Below are positions 24,246 through 37,447 of a stretch of 64,000 bases of DNA, one piece after another. Made by a program: the position numbers and the translations under genes. The stretch spans positions 248,001-312,000 of the forward strand of contig JAPQWV010000485.1 of NCBI GenBank assembly GCA_027422505.1. Reading direction: 5' to 3'. Source of the stretch: Craterostigma plantagineum (lineage: Eukaryota > Streptophyta > Magnoliopsida > Lamiales > Linderniaceae). The notes below the pieces were generated by a model. The model worked only from the letters and a program-made list of their open reading frames with translations, ran no database searches and was not told where the DNA came from. The stretch's first letter is position 1; each line of letters begins with the position of its first letter.

Positions 24246-25700
24246 TAATGATCTCCACACTTGCCATTTGCCTTAATCTCCGCCGGAATTTGAACAGTCG
24301 CTATCATTACGTCGTCATCGACATCCTTAATCTTCTTCTCCTTCCTTCGATCACCCTCTTTCTCAGAAACTCCACCAACCCTCTCAGAGAAAACGTCGGC
24401 GTCTTCGTCCTTCAACAGCTGCTCCGCCACCTCCGCCGGCGTAGCCCTCGCCGTCCTAAACAAACCCTCAATCTCTCCGAACAGGGAATGCCCTTCGATC
24501 CAAGGTAGTTGCGAGCCAAAGTCTAAACCCAGAAAAAACGCAGTACGTCATATGAACGTGAACGTCCATCGACCGGCCGGAGCAGGGCCGGGTCGAGTTT
24601 CTCGGCGTGGTTCGTCGTGAAGATGATTATCCTCTCGTCGCCGCAGCTCGACCACAGTCCGTCGATGAAGTTCAAAAGCCCAGACAAAGTCACCTTCTTG
24701 TCTTATTACCATTATTATCTCCCTCGCCGTAATAATCATCGTCGTCGTCTTCACCATCTCTTCTTCCTATGTTCATCAAATCCACGGAGGTGCAATCGAT
24801 GTCTTCGATGACCAAAATCTAACGATTCTCAGTGGCTAGCAGCACTTCCTCAGATCTGAGTTCCTCCTAAGCTCAGTCAGCTCAAGATCGTAGACGTCGA
24901 AGTTGAGCTTGTGGCTATGGCGGCGATTAAGCTGGATTTCCCAGTTCCGGCGGTCCGTACAGTAATACCCTTCTTCCACGCCTTTCCCACCTTTATGTAA
25001 TAATCCCTTCTTCCCATGAACCTCTCAAGATCCTCCAAGATTCTGCCTTTTTCGCCATCGTCCATGGCAGCGTATCGAATGTCGAGGGATGCTTGAAAGT
25101 CACGGCCTGCCATATTTCGTTGAGGTTGAAGATCTTATTATGGTCGACTGTCAAAAGCTTGATTGTCTCTTTTCGAGCTTCTTGGCATGGCCTCCTTAGC
25201 TATGTAAGGAAGGTAAGAGTTCACCACCATTTCTTGTTCTTGCGGTGGAAAGTGAGAGAAATGACCTAATTTCCGACCTAAAGTTGGGCTTGTTGAAATA
25301 GTTCGCCCTTGCGTTGTTCTCGGTCTTGGTGCATTTCCATACCCACTTGAGCTTCTCGCCGGAGAAGACGTCGGCGATTTCCTCGTCCTTTTCAACGGCG
25401 ATTTTGTAGTGCTTTTCGTTTTCTGGCTTGCTTATCTTGAAACGCTTCGTTTTAGGTTTTCTTTGGAGCCGAGGTAGACTTGGGCTGCTTCGTAGATTTC
25501 GTTGGTTGCTAAGCCATCGAACTCGTCGATGACGAGGGTCATCTCGCGGAGAAACCGCCGGAGAAGAAAGTTCTAACGGCGGAGAAGAGGTAGTCTTGGA
25601 ATTCCGCCGGCAGTAAGTCTCTGGCGAGGGTGCGCGCAACCATGGCCGTGGTGGCGACGGTGCCCACCAGTTGGAGGACGGTTTGGCGGTTGACGGCATT
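24246..25700 (-). pseudogene. BCS1/AATP1-type AAA-ATPase, disrupted
   Basis: Reading the minus strand from about 25698, the pieces match plant membrane-anchored AAA-ATPases: an N-terminal stretch starting MPSTA, YLPYIAKEAM, ILEDLERFMGRRDYY, GTGKSSLIAAIA (Walker A), VTLSGLLNFIDGLWSSCG and the sensor/arginine-finger part IIIFTTNHAEKLDPALL then RPGRMDVH. The pieces lie in different frames, with breaks near 25560, 25380, 25190, 24950 and 24500. One base is missing inside the Walker A sequence (about 24943). No intron is needed, as is common in this family. Confidence 0.82.
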
Positions 25701-25859
25701 TTTCTTTCTTTATTCATCTTTTTGTTAGATTTGTGGTTTTCAGAGTGGGTTTTGGGATATATGGCGATGGCTATCGTTGTTTGCTTTATTGTGATTGGAA
25801 GATACATTCTTTGAACGGCTTTTCGAAGTGAAGGGTTTTTATGGTGATTTCACTGGGAC

Positions 25860-26480
25860 AAATTTCATTAATGAGAATTATTAATATTTTCAGTTTAAAA
25901 GAGAAACTTTTGTAATTTAACTGAATCAAATGAGAATAGCTATTTTTTAATTAATATTGATCAATTTTATTTGTTTTAATTTCGATGTGACACGGTGGAG
26001 TAGAAAAGTTATAAATATTTTATAATTATAATATTTTAGCAAATCAACATTGATAAGATGTATTTTATTACTTTTATATTAAGGGTTACTATAGTTAAAT
26101 ACCCATTACTATAAAGGGGCAACCTCAATTAAATCCCTCTTTGTAAACTTTTCATCAACTAACTCCCCATTCATTTAATTTATTATTAAACTCCCTAATT
26201 CAAAACATTCATACACAACACTACCCATTTTACTGAATGGACGAATTTGCCCCTCATTTGTAATTTTAAATCTTTTCTTCTCCAATTCAATGACGACACC
26301 CACTTTGCCCAACGTTCTCAGACCCGTCACCCTGTTTTTCTCCCCTTCGTCTTCAGCTCCTCGCCGGAAAAGCTCCTAGCCTATCCAATCACAGTGGGTC
26401 TCTCGGTCCAGGTAAGCTTAGGTAAGTTTTCTATTTTTTTTCCATCGATGGTTACTCGTCGCGGTTCTTGACTCGAGCAT
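25860..26480. other. AT-rich spacer
   Basis: No gene is seen. TTAAATACCCATTACTATAA near 26093 resembles, inverted, the sequence around 39640-39665 and may be a transposon end. Confidence 0.4.
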
Positions 26481-26517
26481 ACGGACTTGAGCTCGATCGA
26501 ACGGAGTTGAATCTCGA

Positions 26518-26832
26518 CATGGGCCAAGCACAGAAGCTATTCGACCTCAAAGGGACGTCGTGCTGTGGACTTATATGGTCGATGGTTATGGCAAAGCTAG
26601 AAACCTAAAGAAAGCGAAGGAGTTATTCGATGAAATGCCTGAAAGAAACATCGTCTCATTAAGCTCGATAATGTCCGCTTTGGTCAGAGCAGGAGATTAC
26701 AAGCAAGCGCTACACATCTACCGGACGATGCAAGAATCAGAGTTTCGCAACGAGTCGATCGTCATTAGCAGGCTCACTGCGTGTGCCCATCTGTGCTCGC
26801 TTGCTCACGACTCGTCGGTCCACTCTTACTAA
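26518..26832 (+). pseudogene. Pentatricopeptide repeat (PPR) protein fragment
   Basis: The frame contains ARNLKKAKELFDEMPERNIV followed by SLSSIMSALVRAGDYKQALH, the sequence of about two PLS-type PPR motifs, then RLTACAHLCSLAHDSSVHSY and a stop. Normal PPR proteins have ten or more repeats and a longer N-terminus; only about 100 codons remain. It is probably a gene fragment carried next to, or inside, the motif array that follows. Confidence 0.75.
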
Positions 26833-26879
26833 CTTCATTTAGTTGGCAACTTCAGATAAGAGGTGATTAATTGGTACTG

Positions 26880-29800
26880 TTCAAGTACTGAAACATGTTT
26901 TCTAATAACTGTTCAAGTGTTGAAACATGTTTTGGTACTACAAAAAAACGAATATAGGTACTGTAAAAAACCAACATAGGTACTGTAATCCTTTATCTTT
27001 CGGTGCTAATGCAGTTTTTATGATTCAGTGGGTTTACTGTATATATTGTCATCATGTTGTAATACTGTATTTTTTGGTACTACAAACGTCCACATGTTGG
27101 TACTGCAAATGATATTGGCACCACAAATTAGAGCTAGCGTATTTCGACGCCGTTCGACCGGTACGTAAAAGATACTACAAATTACCTACGAAGGGTACTA
27201 CAACATAGACATTTATGGTACTACAAACAACCATGTTGTGGTACTGCAAACGTGTATATATTGGTACTACAAATTAGAGAGCGTATTTCAACGTCGTTGA
27301 GATTATTTTTTGGTCCGTGAGTACATACCATGGTTAAATATACTAAGTGATCGTTTGGTATTAGAATAGCCTAAGTTATGGTACTGCAATCATCCACATG
27401 CTGGTACTTCAAATGTCTATCTATTGGTACCACAAATCAGAGCTAGCATAGACCCCGTTCGCCCAATACGTAAAAGATATTACAAACTACCAACCAAGGG
27501 TACTTCAATAGAGACTTTTATGGTACTGCAAAGAACCTTGTTGTGGTACTGCAGACATGTATATATTGGTACTACAAATTAGAGAGCGTATTTCGACGTC
27601 ACCATGTGCTTACTTTTTACTATGTGCCGTATTTTGGAAGTTAACATGCCTTATTTGCACAAACATCTACGTGTTTTCGATAATTAAAAACCCAGTACGA
27701 CAAAGATACTACAAGTAACCTACGGATGGTACTACACAAGCATATATTATGGTACTACGTGAAAGATACTACAAACAACCTACAGATGGTACTGTGATAG
27801 CATATGTTATGGTACTGCAGTAGTCCATATATAGGTACTACAAAAGTATTTACATTGGTACCACGATTAGAGGGCGTATTTCGGCGTGTTTTCGACAACT
27901 GAGGGGTATGACAAAGATACTACAAACAACCTACCAGTGGTACTACAGTTGCATAAGTCATGGTACTGCAATCATCCAGATGTTGGTACTTCAAATGTGT
28001 TTATATTGGTACCACAATTAGAGCTATGGTATTTTGGTGCAAAAGTCCACACATGGGTACTGCAAATGTGTTTAAATTGGTACCGCAAATTAGTTTTGAC
28101 GTAGTTCGACGCCGTTTGCCCGGTACATAAAAGATACTACAAACAACCTACAGATGATACTACGATAGCATATGTAATGGTACTGCAGAAGTCCATATAT
28201 AGGTACTACAAAAGTATTTAAATTGGTACCACAAATTAGATGACGTATTTCGACGTTGTTCGGGTTATTTTTAGGTCCGTGAGTACGTTTAATACACTAA
28301 GATGATCATTTTGTATCATAATTGGCGGGTTAACATTTAGAATCAAGGATTATTACATTGAAATGCCGACTTTCCTTCTACTTAAATGATGCTAGTTACA
28401 ATATCTTACTACATAGTGAAGATTTTTCGTATGTTAGAAGTTAGTGTCTATGTTTTATGTTGCCATATGTTAATTTTGTTACTTGCCACATTATGTAAGC
28501 TCTCAGGAGTTATTGCTCAAGAATCTACGTGATTTCGACCATCAAACGAATGGTATGGGGAAGGTACTACAAACAACCGATGGACGGTACTACAATAGCA
28601 TAAGTTATGATACTACAACAGTCCACACATGGGTACTGCAAATGTGTTTAAATTGGTACCGCAAATTAGTTTTGATGTAGTTCGACGCCGTTTGTCCGGT
28701 ACATAAAAGATACTACAAACAACCTACAGATGATACTACGATAGCATATGTAATGGTACTGCAGAAGTCCATATATAGGTACTACAAAAGTATTTAAATT
28801 GGTACCACAAATTAGATGACGCATTTCGACTTTGTTCGGGTTATTTTTAGGTCCGTGAGTACGTTTAATACACTAAGATGATCATTTGGTATCATAATTG
28901 GCAGGTTAACATTTAGAATCAAGGATTATTACATTGAAATGCCGACTTTCCTTCTACTTAAATGATGCTAGTTACAATATCTTACTACATAGTGAAGGTT
29001 TTTCGTATGTTGGAAGTTAGTGTTTATGTTTTATGTTGTCATATGTTAATTTTTTGTTATTTGCCACATTATGTAAGCTCTCAGGCGTTAATTGCTCAAG
29101 AATCTACGTGTTTCCGACAATCAAAATAATGGTACGACGAAGGTACTACAAACACCCGATGGACGGTACTACAATAGCATAAGTTATGATACTGCAAAAG
29201 TCCACACACGGGTACCGCAAATGTGTTTAAATTGGTACCGCAAATTAGTTTTGACGTAGTTCGACGCCGTTTGCCCGGTACATAAAAGATACTACAAACA
29301 CCCTACAGATGATACTACGATAGCATATGTAATGGTACTGCAGAAGTCCATATATAGGTACTACAAAAGTATTTAAATTGGTACCACAAATTAGATGACG
29401 TATTTCACGTTGTTAGGGTTATTTTTAGGTCCGTGAGTACGTTTAGTACACTAAGATGATCATTTGGTATCATAATTGGCGGGTTAACATTTAGAATTAA
29501 GGATTATTACATTGAAATGCCGACTTTCCTTCTACTTAAATGATGCTAGTTACAATATCTTACTACATAGTAAAGGTTTTTCGTATGTTGGAAGTTAGTG
29601 TTTATATTTTATGTTGTCATATGTTAATTTTTTGTTATTTGCCACATTATGTAAGCTCTCAGGCGTTAATTGCTCAAGAATCTACGTATTTTCGACAATC
29701 CAAATAATGGTACGGCGAATGTACTACAAACAACCTACGGATGGTACTACAATAGCATAAGTAACGGTACCCCAAAAGTTCATATGTAGGTACCACAAAC

Positions 29801-31980
29801 GTGTTTATATTGGTACCACAAATAAGTTTTGGAGTATTTCAACGCCGTTCGCCCGGTACGTAAAAGATACTACAAACAACCTAGAGATGGTACTGCGATA
29901 ATATATGTTATGGTACTGCAGAAGTCCACATATAGGTACTACAAAAGTGTTTAAATTGGTACCACAAATTAGATGACGTATTTTGACGTTGTTCGGGTTA
30001 TTTTTAGGTCTGTGAGTACGTTACCATGGCTAAATATAGTAAGATGATCATTTGGTATCATAATTGGCGGGTTAACATTTAGAATCAAGATTAGATACTA
30101 CAACCACATTAAAATGGTAGCACAACATATCTCGTTATGTACCACAACCACAATTAAATGTTACCACAACAAATGTATATTAGGTACTACAACCTCATTG
30201 ACATGGTATTACAAACCCTTGTAAGAAGGTATATGCAAGATTTGTGAATCCTTTTCGCGTTTTACTCCAAACCCTTTTCATGTATTTATGTAATGTTTAT
30301 TTGTTTTTACTGTGTTGATTGATCCTTGATGCATATATTGATCCCACTATGATGTTTTCTCACAATGTAATGTTGCTTGTTGTAGGTTAGGATTGAAATA
30401 TGGGATCTATGAAACAAGAAACTACACTCTTGAATCTTGTGGTATAAGAGACTCACTAATACTTCATGTGGACATCATTAAAATTAGCCTTGTGGAGAGA
30501 TCTCAGTTCTTTTATGCTTTTTTTAGCCATGGATTCCAATGATTCCAAGCTTAGGTTGTTCGGTTTCTGAAGATTTTTAAGTAGTTATAGCATCTTTGGT
30601 TATTGATATGGTGGTTAATTTTACCGAAACGAGTTACAAATATATTATGTTGTATCTATTTACATATATATTACGTACCACAGCACCTGTTTATTTGGTA
30701 CGATGTATATTTTGTTGCTTGCATAATTATGGAATGATGTTCATTACAGGTTTATTTTAGTTACTGATGGATGTATGATGCTGATAGTTTACTTATGATA
30801 TGGTACGACAACATAGCTAAAATTGGTACTGTATTATACCAAGAATAGTTACTTCAAATACGATGATAAGGTACTATAACCAAACGTAAATAGTACTGCC
30901 AATAATATAATGAAAAATGTCAACCATGGAAAAGAGTTCTGACATGTTGGAGTTTATGACAATAGGAGACTGAATTATCTGACACTAGAAGACTGAAATT
31001 TCTGACATTTCGAAGTTTGTGATATGTCAGACATTAGAGAATATATCTGACCCGAGATTTCATACAAATTGCTTGATTACATATGTAAAATATTTGGTAC
31101 TGTAAACAACTTATAAATAATACGATAACATAACATTAAATGATACGTCCAAATACTAATATAAGTACGTTAACTAGTTTCCGTGGGTACGACGTATTAA
31201 GGTAGGCTTTTTTCGTCACCACTCGCCTTAATTTTTTATTGAAAACTATCTTACAATAGTTTACACATAATTGGTGTCAAAATTGGTGCCTTAAACCTTA
31301 AAGCGCATAGAATAACCCATTCAAACCCCAAGTTTCATACAAAGATAATGAAACTAGCATGAACATCTTAGTACATAGTTTGGAAATTTGGTCAAATACA
31401 AATGTGCATTCAACTTTAGTTAGAATTATTTATCCTACATTTATTATTAGTATGCATTATAATACTACGTCATCCAAAACAAAATTTGTTCAATATATCA
31501 AATTATTTACGAGTTTGCAAATGATACAACAACCATGTGTTATAAGATACGTTAAGTACTCTTTATAAGATACCTTGAGTAGAAGTTTAATGATAAGCCT
31601 TATATACGTGTGAAGGTACCATATTTCTCATAAACCATATTTTGTGGTATACTGTAAGTTGCCTTATTATGATACGATAACTACTCTTTATAAGATACCT
31701 TAAGTAGATTTCCAATAGTACGGCTTATATACGTGTGCAGATACCGTATTCTCATAAACCATATCTTGTTGCGTACTGTAAGTTGCTTTATTACATAGTA
31801 CGATAATTACGCTTTATAAGATACCTTAAGTAGAGGTCCAATAGTACGCCTTATATACGTGTGAAGGTACCCTATTTCTCATAAACTATATTTTGTTTTA
31901 TACTGTAAGTTGCCTGATTATGGTACTGTATTAAAACTTTGCTGGGTACTACAAGTTTCCAAGATATAGTACGCCATATA
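26880..31980 (+). repeat. Noncoding array of GGTACTACAA-type motifs, 5 kb
   Basis: GGTACTACAA, GGTACTGCAA and GGTACCACAA(ATTAGA) recur dozens of times at irregular spacings of about 20-60 bases, mostly on the plus strand. They are densest from 26930 to 30200 and diverged to about 32000. There is no long frame. The organisation resembles the AGTAAC arrays of the Mutator-like element at 18.3-23.4 kb, with a different core. Confidence 0.8.
28090..30060 (+). repeat. Tandem repeat, about 578-bp unit, over three copies
   Basis: The landmark GGTCCGTGAGTACGTT (GGTCTGTGAG in the last) falls at 28274, 28850, 29428 and 30007, so the unit is about 576-579 bases. Units are very similar (few percent). Each includes GTTCGACGCCGTTTG and a CTACTTAAATGATGCTAGTT block. 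A more diverged unit lies near 27310. Confidence 0.88.
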
Positions 31981-32904
31981 TTGGATACCATATGGAAACA
32001 AAATAACTAAATGTCGAACAAAGAAAACATAATCCAGTCTAACAGCCAAATGACAACACCATTCGCCAACAAAAACTAGTCTAACTTCAAAACAGAACAC
32101 TGGTCTAAAACACGAAATACTATCCCACAACATTCAAAACACAAACACCACAAACACCAAATGACGCCTAGAAGAAAGCTCACATCCGTTCTGCTGAGTC
32201 TTTTTCTTTGTCTTTGATGCCATATATGTAGAAACAAACATAAAAATAAAATTAAAGTTACAGTACCAGTTTATTCATGCATAGAGTTTCAATATACCTA
32301 GCAGAGTGTACCAACAAACCTAAACAGGGAGTATCAACGAAACCAAGAAGAGAGTATCAAAAAACCTAGACAGAGAGTACTAATAAAAGATATACATTAC
32401 CAACTGAACAAGCTCATATCGTACCAAACAAAGCCAAATTCACAACCTAATCAAATCCTAATCGATCTCCTACTCGAAACCCACCGTTTCAAACATCAAA
32501 ATGCCCACAATTCCAAACATAAACACCTACCCCCAACTTTCAGAAAATCTCCAAAAGAAAATACATAAACCTAATCGAAATCTACTGGAAACAGCAATGG
32601 ACAACGAAATCGAAATAAAAATCGAAATACCTAACTAATCGAAACCTAAACCCTGAGGAGTAACAAAAAATGCGACTGAAAAATTAGAAAAAAAACAAAA
32701 AATACCTTCGATTTATGGACTGTAATACCTCGTTCGGAAGAAGGAAATGCTCTAAATATTGAGACAGTTGCTGTTTTTGCGAGGATCCTTTCTTAAACCT
32801 TCAGTTAGGTGTCGACATAATAAGGCTAGATGGCCTTTTGGAATGGTCAAAGAAGCAACAATGTCAAAGTACTGCTGAAGACTTTGTAATGTGTTCAAAT
32901 TAAC

Positions 32905-32930
32905 AAATGAGGTAAGCACTTACCTCATTT
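32905..32930. promoter_or_regulatory. Palindrome in LTR U3 upstream of TATA
   Basis: Arms AAATGAGGTAAG and CTTACCTCATTT (12 bases each) are separated by two bases, 17 bases before the TATA box. It is repeated at 37543-37568. A protein-binding role is inferred. Confidence 0.55.
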
Positions 32931-32947
32931 GCTCAAGCTAGAATGCC

Positions 32948-32955
32948 TATAAATA
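32948..32955 (+). promoter_or_regulatory. LTR TATA box
   Basis: TATAAATA in CCTATAAATAGGCC; copy in the 3' LTR at 37586-37593. Confidence 0.75.
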
Positions 32956-33286
32956 GGCCATGAGAGCAAACGATGAGTGCATCCCACATATAAAATAAAA
33001 GAGAGATCAGAGAGGAGAGAAAATAGAGAGAAATAAAAAATAGAGAGTTTGTCGGGTATTTTCTCCGACTATAAAGAGAGAGTTTGAGGGTTTTCTCCTT
33101 TATAGATTGAGAGGTTGTAACTCCTATATTTTTCCTCTATAGTGGATTCTTCTTCCTTGCCCGTGGTTTTTACCCCGATTTGTTTGGGGGTTTTCCACGT
33201 TAAATCTCAGTGTCCACATTTTATCTTTAATTGTTCAAATATAAGCCGCAGTATTACTCGACCGGGTCCGCTGCTACGCCAACAAT

Positions 33287-33299
33287 TGGTATCAGAGCC
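33287..33299 (+). other. Primer binding site, tRNA-iMet type
   Basis: TGGTATCAGAGCC starts two bases after the 5' LTR. Confidence 0.95.
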
Positions 33300-33481
33300 T
33301 AACTTGGGTTTTATATATCTATTTATCGTATGCTCTGTGGTTGCCACTAACGTGGATCTTCCACATCAGAAAATAATAGATATTATATTGTCTTTGTTAC
33401 GGTAACGATAAAGCCGGTACGAGTTCAATAATTATCTGCTGCAACCCCGTCGGAGGTATCGCTCACGACTGAGCAGAAATT

Positions 33482-36400
33482 ATGACGGCGAAATTCGATA
33501 TTGAAAGGTTCAACGGGAGAAATTTCTCACTGTGGAAATTAAAGATAAAAGCGATCTTGCGAAAAGACGGCTGTCTGGAGGCTATCGACGGAAAACCAGC
33601 CACACTGACAGACGATAAAAAATGGAACGAGATAGACGGGAGCGCAGTCGCAAATCTTCATCTGGCACTAGCAGATGAGATATTGTCCAGCGTCGAAGAA
33701 AAGAAAACGGCAAAGGAGATTTGGGACCACCTAACCAATCTATACGAGCCGACGTCGTTACACAACAAAATTTTCTTGAAGAGAAAATTGTTCACCTTGA
33801 GAATGTCTGAATCTACTTCGGTGACGGAGCATCTCAACGTCTTGAATACTCTATTTTCCCAGCTAACGTCGTTGGGGTATAAAACGGAGGATAAAGAATG
33901 TGCGGAAATTCTACTTCAAAGTCTGCCTGATTCGTATGATCAACTCATCATCAACTTAACGAACAACGCGAAAGTTCTGGTCTTCAATAACCTCGCTGCT
34001 GCTATTCTCGAAGAAGAAAATCGGCGAAAGAACAAGGAGGACCAGCAAGCCGGCGCTCAACAGGTCGAAGCTTTGACGGGATGAGAGGGAGGTCAACGGA
34101 ACGTGGTTCAAGTGGGAGTCACATTCAAGGCAGGGGAAAATCAAGAAGTAAGAAGAAGGATATGAAATGCTACCACTGTGGAAAGAAGGGTCACTTGAAG
34201 AAGGATTGTTGGAGCCTGAAGAATTCCAATCCTCAAGGAAATCTGGCAAACGCGTCAGGTGGAGACGTATTGTGTAGCGGAGCAGCTATCTCAACGGAGA
34301 GCAGGAAGTCGTACGATGAAATATGGCTTCTTGACTCGGGCGCAACTTATCATATGACCTCTCGAAGAGACTGGTTCAATCACTACGAACCTGTCTTAGG
34401 AGGATCTGTGTACAGTTGCGAAGATAATGCCCTAAAAATCGTAGGCGTTGGAACCGTGAGGTTGAAGTTGCACGACGGTACAGTTCGCACTATTCAAGGA
34501 GTGCGGCACGTGGAAGGTCTCAAGAAGAATTTATTATCTGTGGGACAGCTCGATGATCTTGGCTGTGAAATCAAGTTCGGGGAGGAATAATGAAAATATT
34601 CCGGGGAGCACTTGTAGTAATGAAAGGTGAAAAGATTGCTGCAAATCTGTATACGCTGTTGGGAGAGACGGTGCAAGACGGGGAAGCATCTGTGGCTTCA
34701 GGAGGTTCAAGCGAAAGATCTACTATGCTGTGGCATCAGAAACTTGGCCATATGTCAGAACAAGGCATGAAAATTCTTGCGGGCCAGAATCTACTTCCGG
34801 GTCTCACGAAGGTGTCACTACCGTTCTGTGAGCATTGCGTAGCAAACAAGCAGCATCGTCTACAATTCAACACATCCAATTCTAGAAGCAACAATATTCT
34901 AGAGTTGGTTCACTCTGATGTATGGCAGTCACCGATTTCATCCCGAGGAGGAGGGAAGTACTTCGTGTCTTTCATCGACGATTACTCCAGGAGATGTTGG
35001 GTGTATATTATCAAGAGTAAGGGGGATGTGTTTGCAACCTTCAAGAATTTCAAGGCTCGGGTCGAACTTGATAGGAAAGAAGATCAAGTGTTTGAGGACG
35101 GATAATGGAGGAGAATATATTGGAAGGGAATTTGATAGCTTTTGCAAAAGAGAAGGCATCAAAAGGCACTTCACTACGGCGTATACTCCACAACAAAATG
35201 GAGTGGCGGAGCGGATGAACAGAACTCTATTGGAAAGAACAAGAGCCATGTTGGGAGCTGCTGGTCTGGATAAATCATACTGGGCAGAAGCAGTCAACAC
35301 CGCCTGCTACGTGATCAATCGATCGCCTTCAACGGCAATTGATCAGAAAACGCCGATGGAGATGTGGACCGGAAAGCCAGTAGATTATTCCAAACTCCAT
35401 GTATTTGGAAGTCATGTGTACGTGATGTACAACACCCAAGAAACTACGAAGCTGGATCCGAAGTCCAGAAAGTGTTTCTTCTTGGGGTATGCTGATGGTG
35501 TGAAGGGGTATCGCCTGTGGGATCCCACTGCCCACAAGGTTGTCATCAGCAGGGAGGTTATCTTCTTAGAAGATAAACCAATCGAGAAAATGATAGCACT
35601 ACAAAGGAAAGCTCAGAAACTACGACGATTCAGGTGAAAAGGAAGTCTATCGAACAAGATTCTTCTGAAGCAGCACCGGAGCACGAGGAAGGTCCAAGCG
35701 AATCTTCGGAGCCAGAACCTAGAAGGGGCACACGCAAAAGAGCCGCACCATCCTGGCATGAAGATTACGATATGGACAGTAACGTTGCATATTGTCTTCT
35801 AACTGATGACGGAGAGCCATCAACTCTTCAAGAAGCACTGAACAGTTCAGATGCAGATCAGTGGTTGGCGGCAATGCAAGAAGAAATGGAAGCTCTACGA
35901 AAAAATAAGACTTGGGAGCTGGTGCCACTACCAAAGGACAGAAAGGCAATCGGCAATAAATGGGTCTTTAAGATCAAGCGGAACAGCGACGATCAAGTGA
36001 GCGGTTTCGTGCACGACTGGTGGTTAAAGGCTACGCTCAGAAGGAAGGCATTGACTTCAATGAGATATTCTCACCGGTGGTTCGACTGACGACTGTTCGG
36101 GTACTCCTGGCGATGTGTGCTACATTCGACCTACATCTAGAGCAACTAGATGTGAAGACGGCTTTTCTTCATGGAGATCTTGAAGAAGAGATTTATATGC
36201 TCCAATCGGAAGGTTTTGAAGACAAAGAAAAATGGAACTTTGTTTGTAGGTTGAACAAATCTCTACACGGTCTCAAACAGGCGCCGAGGTGTTGGTATAA
36301 GAGATTTGATTCCTTCATCATGAGCCTTGGATACAACAGATTAAATGCAGACCCTTGTGCATATTTCAAGAGGTTTGGTGAAAATGATTTTATCATATTA

Positions 36401-37372
36401 CTGTTGTATGTTGACGACATGTTGGTAGCAGGTCCCAACAAAGATCGTGTTGAAGAACTCAAGGCACAGTTGGCTAGGGAAATTGAAATGAAGGACTTGG
36501 GACCAGCAAACAAGATTCTAGGGATGCAAATTTACCGAGACAGAAATAACAAGAAGATTTGGCTTTCGCAGAAGAATTATCTGAGGAAGGTCTTGCGACG
36601 CTTCAATATGCAAGATTGTAAGCCAATTTCTACCCCACTTCTTGTTAATTTCAAATCATCCTCAAGTATGAGTCCTAGCAGTGAAGAAGGGATGATGGAG
36701 ATGTCTCGAGTACCGTATGCATCAGCGGTGGGAAGTCTTATGTTCGCAATGATTTGTACACGACCAGACATTGCACATGCAGTGGGAGTAGTAAGTCGGT
36801 ACATGGCGAATCCGGGCAAAGAGCATTGGAGCGCGGTGAAGAGGATCCTACGATATATCAGAGGGACCTCAGATGTTGCATTATGTTACGGAGGAGCAGA
36901 CTTTACTGTCAGAGGGTATGTTGACTCTGATTATGCAGGTGATCTTGACAAGAGCAAATCTACCACGGGATATGTGTTCACTCTTACTGGCGGAGCCGTA
37001 AGCTGGGTATCGAAGCTTCAGTCCGTTGTTGCAACGTCAACAACTGAAGCTGAATATGTTGCAGCTACGCAGGCAAGTAAAGAGGCGGTTTGGTTGAAAA
37101 TGATCATGGAGGAGCTCGGGCACGGACAGGAGAATATTCCTCTGTTCTGTGACAGTCAGAGTGCCTTGCATCTCGCAAGGAATCCAGCTTTTCATTCCAG
37201 GTCAAAGCACATACGAGTCCAGTATCACTTCGTTCGTGAGAAAGTGGAAGAGGGCACGGTTGATATGCTGAAGATTCATACGAAAGATAACTTAGCAGAT
37301 TTCTTGACGAAGGCGGTCAACACTGACAAGTTCATTTGGTGTCGTTCCTCGAGTGGCCTAGCGAAGACGTAA
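33482..37372 (+). pseudogene. Copia (Tnt1/Tork-type) gag-pol polyprotein, frame-broken
   Basis: From ATG at 33482: gag (MTAKFDIERFNGRNFSLWKL), CCHC (CYHCGKKGHLKKDC), protease (LLDSGATYHMTS), GAG-pre-integrase (LWHQKLGHMSEQGMKIL), integrase (SFIDDYSRRCWVY, LRTDNGGEY, PQQNGVAERMNRTLLER), reverse transcriptase (LDVKTAFLHGDLEEEIYM, LLYVDDMLVAG) and RNase H (SKSTTGYVF, RSKHIRVQYHFVREK). All catalytic motifs survive. Frame changes lie near 34080, 34585, 35065, 35600 and 36005. At least two look like the loss of one base from a doublet (GAA before TAATG; GTG for GTGG near 36000). The last frame runs 450 codons to TAA at 37370. Confidence 0.95.
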
Positions 37373-37435
37373 GCAACATGAATGGCAAGGGAGAAAGAAT
37401 GGTGTGAAGATCCGATTGATCCTCAATCAAATCTT

Positions 37436-37447
37436 CAAGTGGGAGAT
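37436..37447 (+). other. Polypurine tract of the young copia element
   Basis: AAGTGGGAGAT lies directly before the 3' LTR. Confidence 0.85.

Larger units (their letters stand above)
32810..33284 (+). repeat. 5' LTR of the young copia element
   Basis: TGTCGACATAATAAGG to TACGCCAACA. It holds a TATA box at 32948-32955 and a 26-base inverted repeat just upstream. R/U5 is purine-rich (GAGAGA repeats). Confidence 0.97.

Noticed and set aside
24248..24811. Plus-strand frames opposite the AAA-ATPase
   Set aside because: They are antisense shadows of the minus-strand coding remnants.
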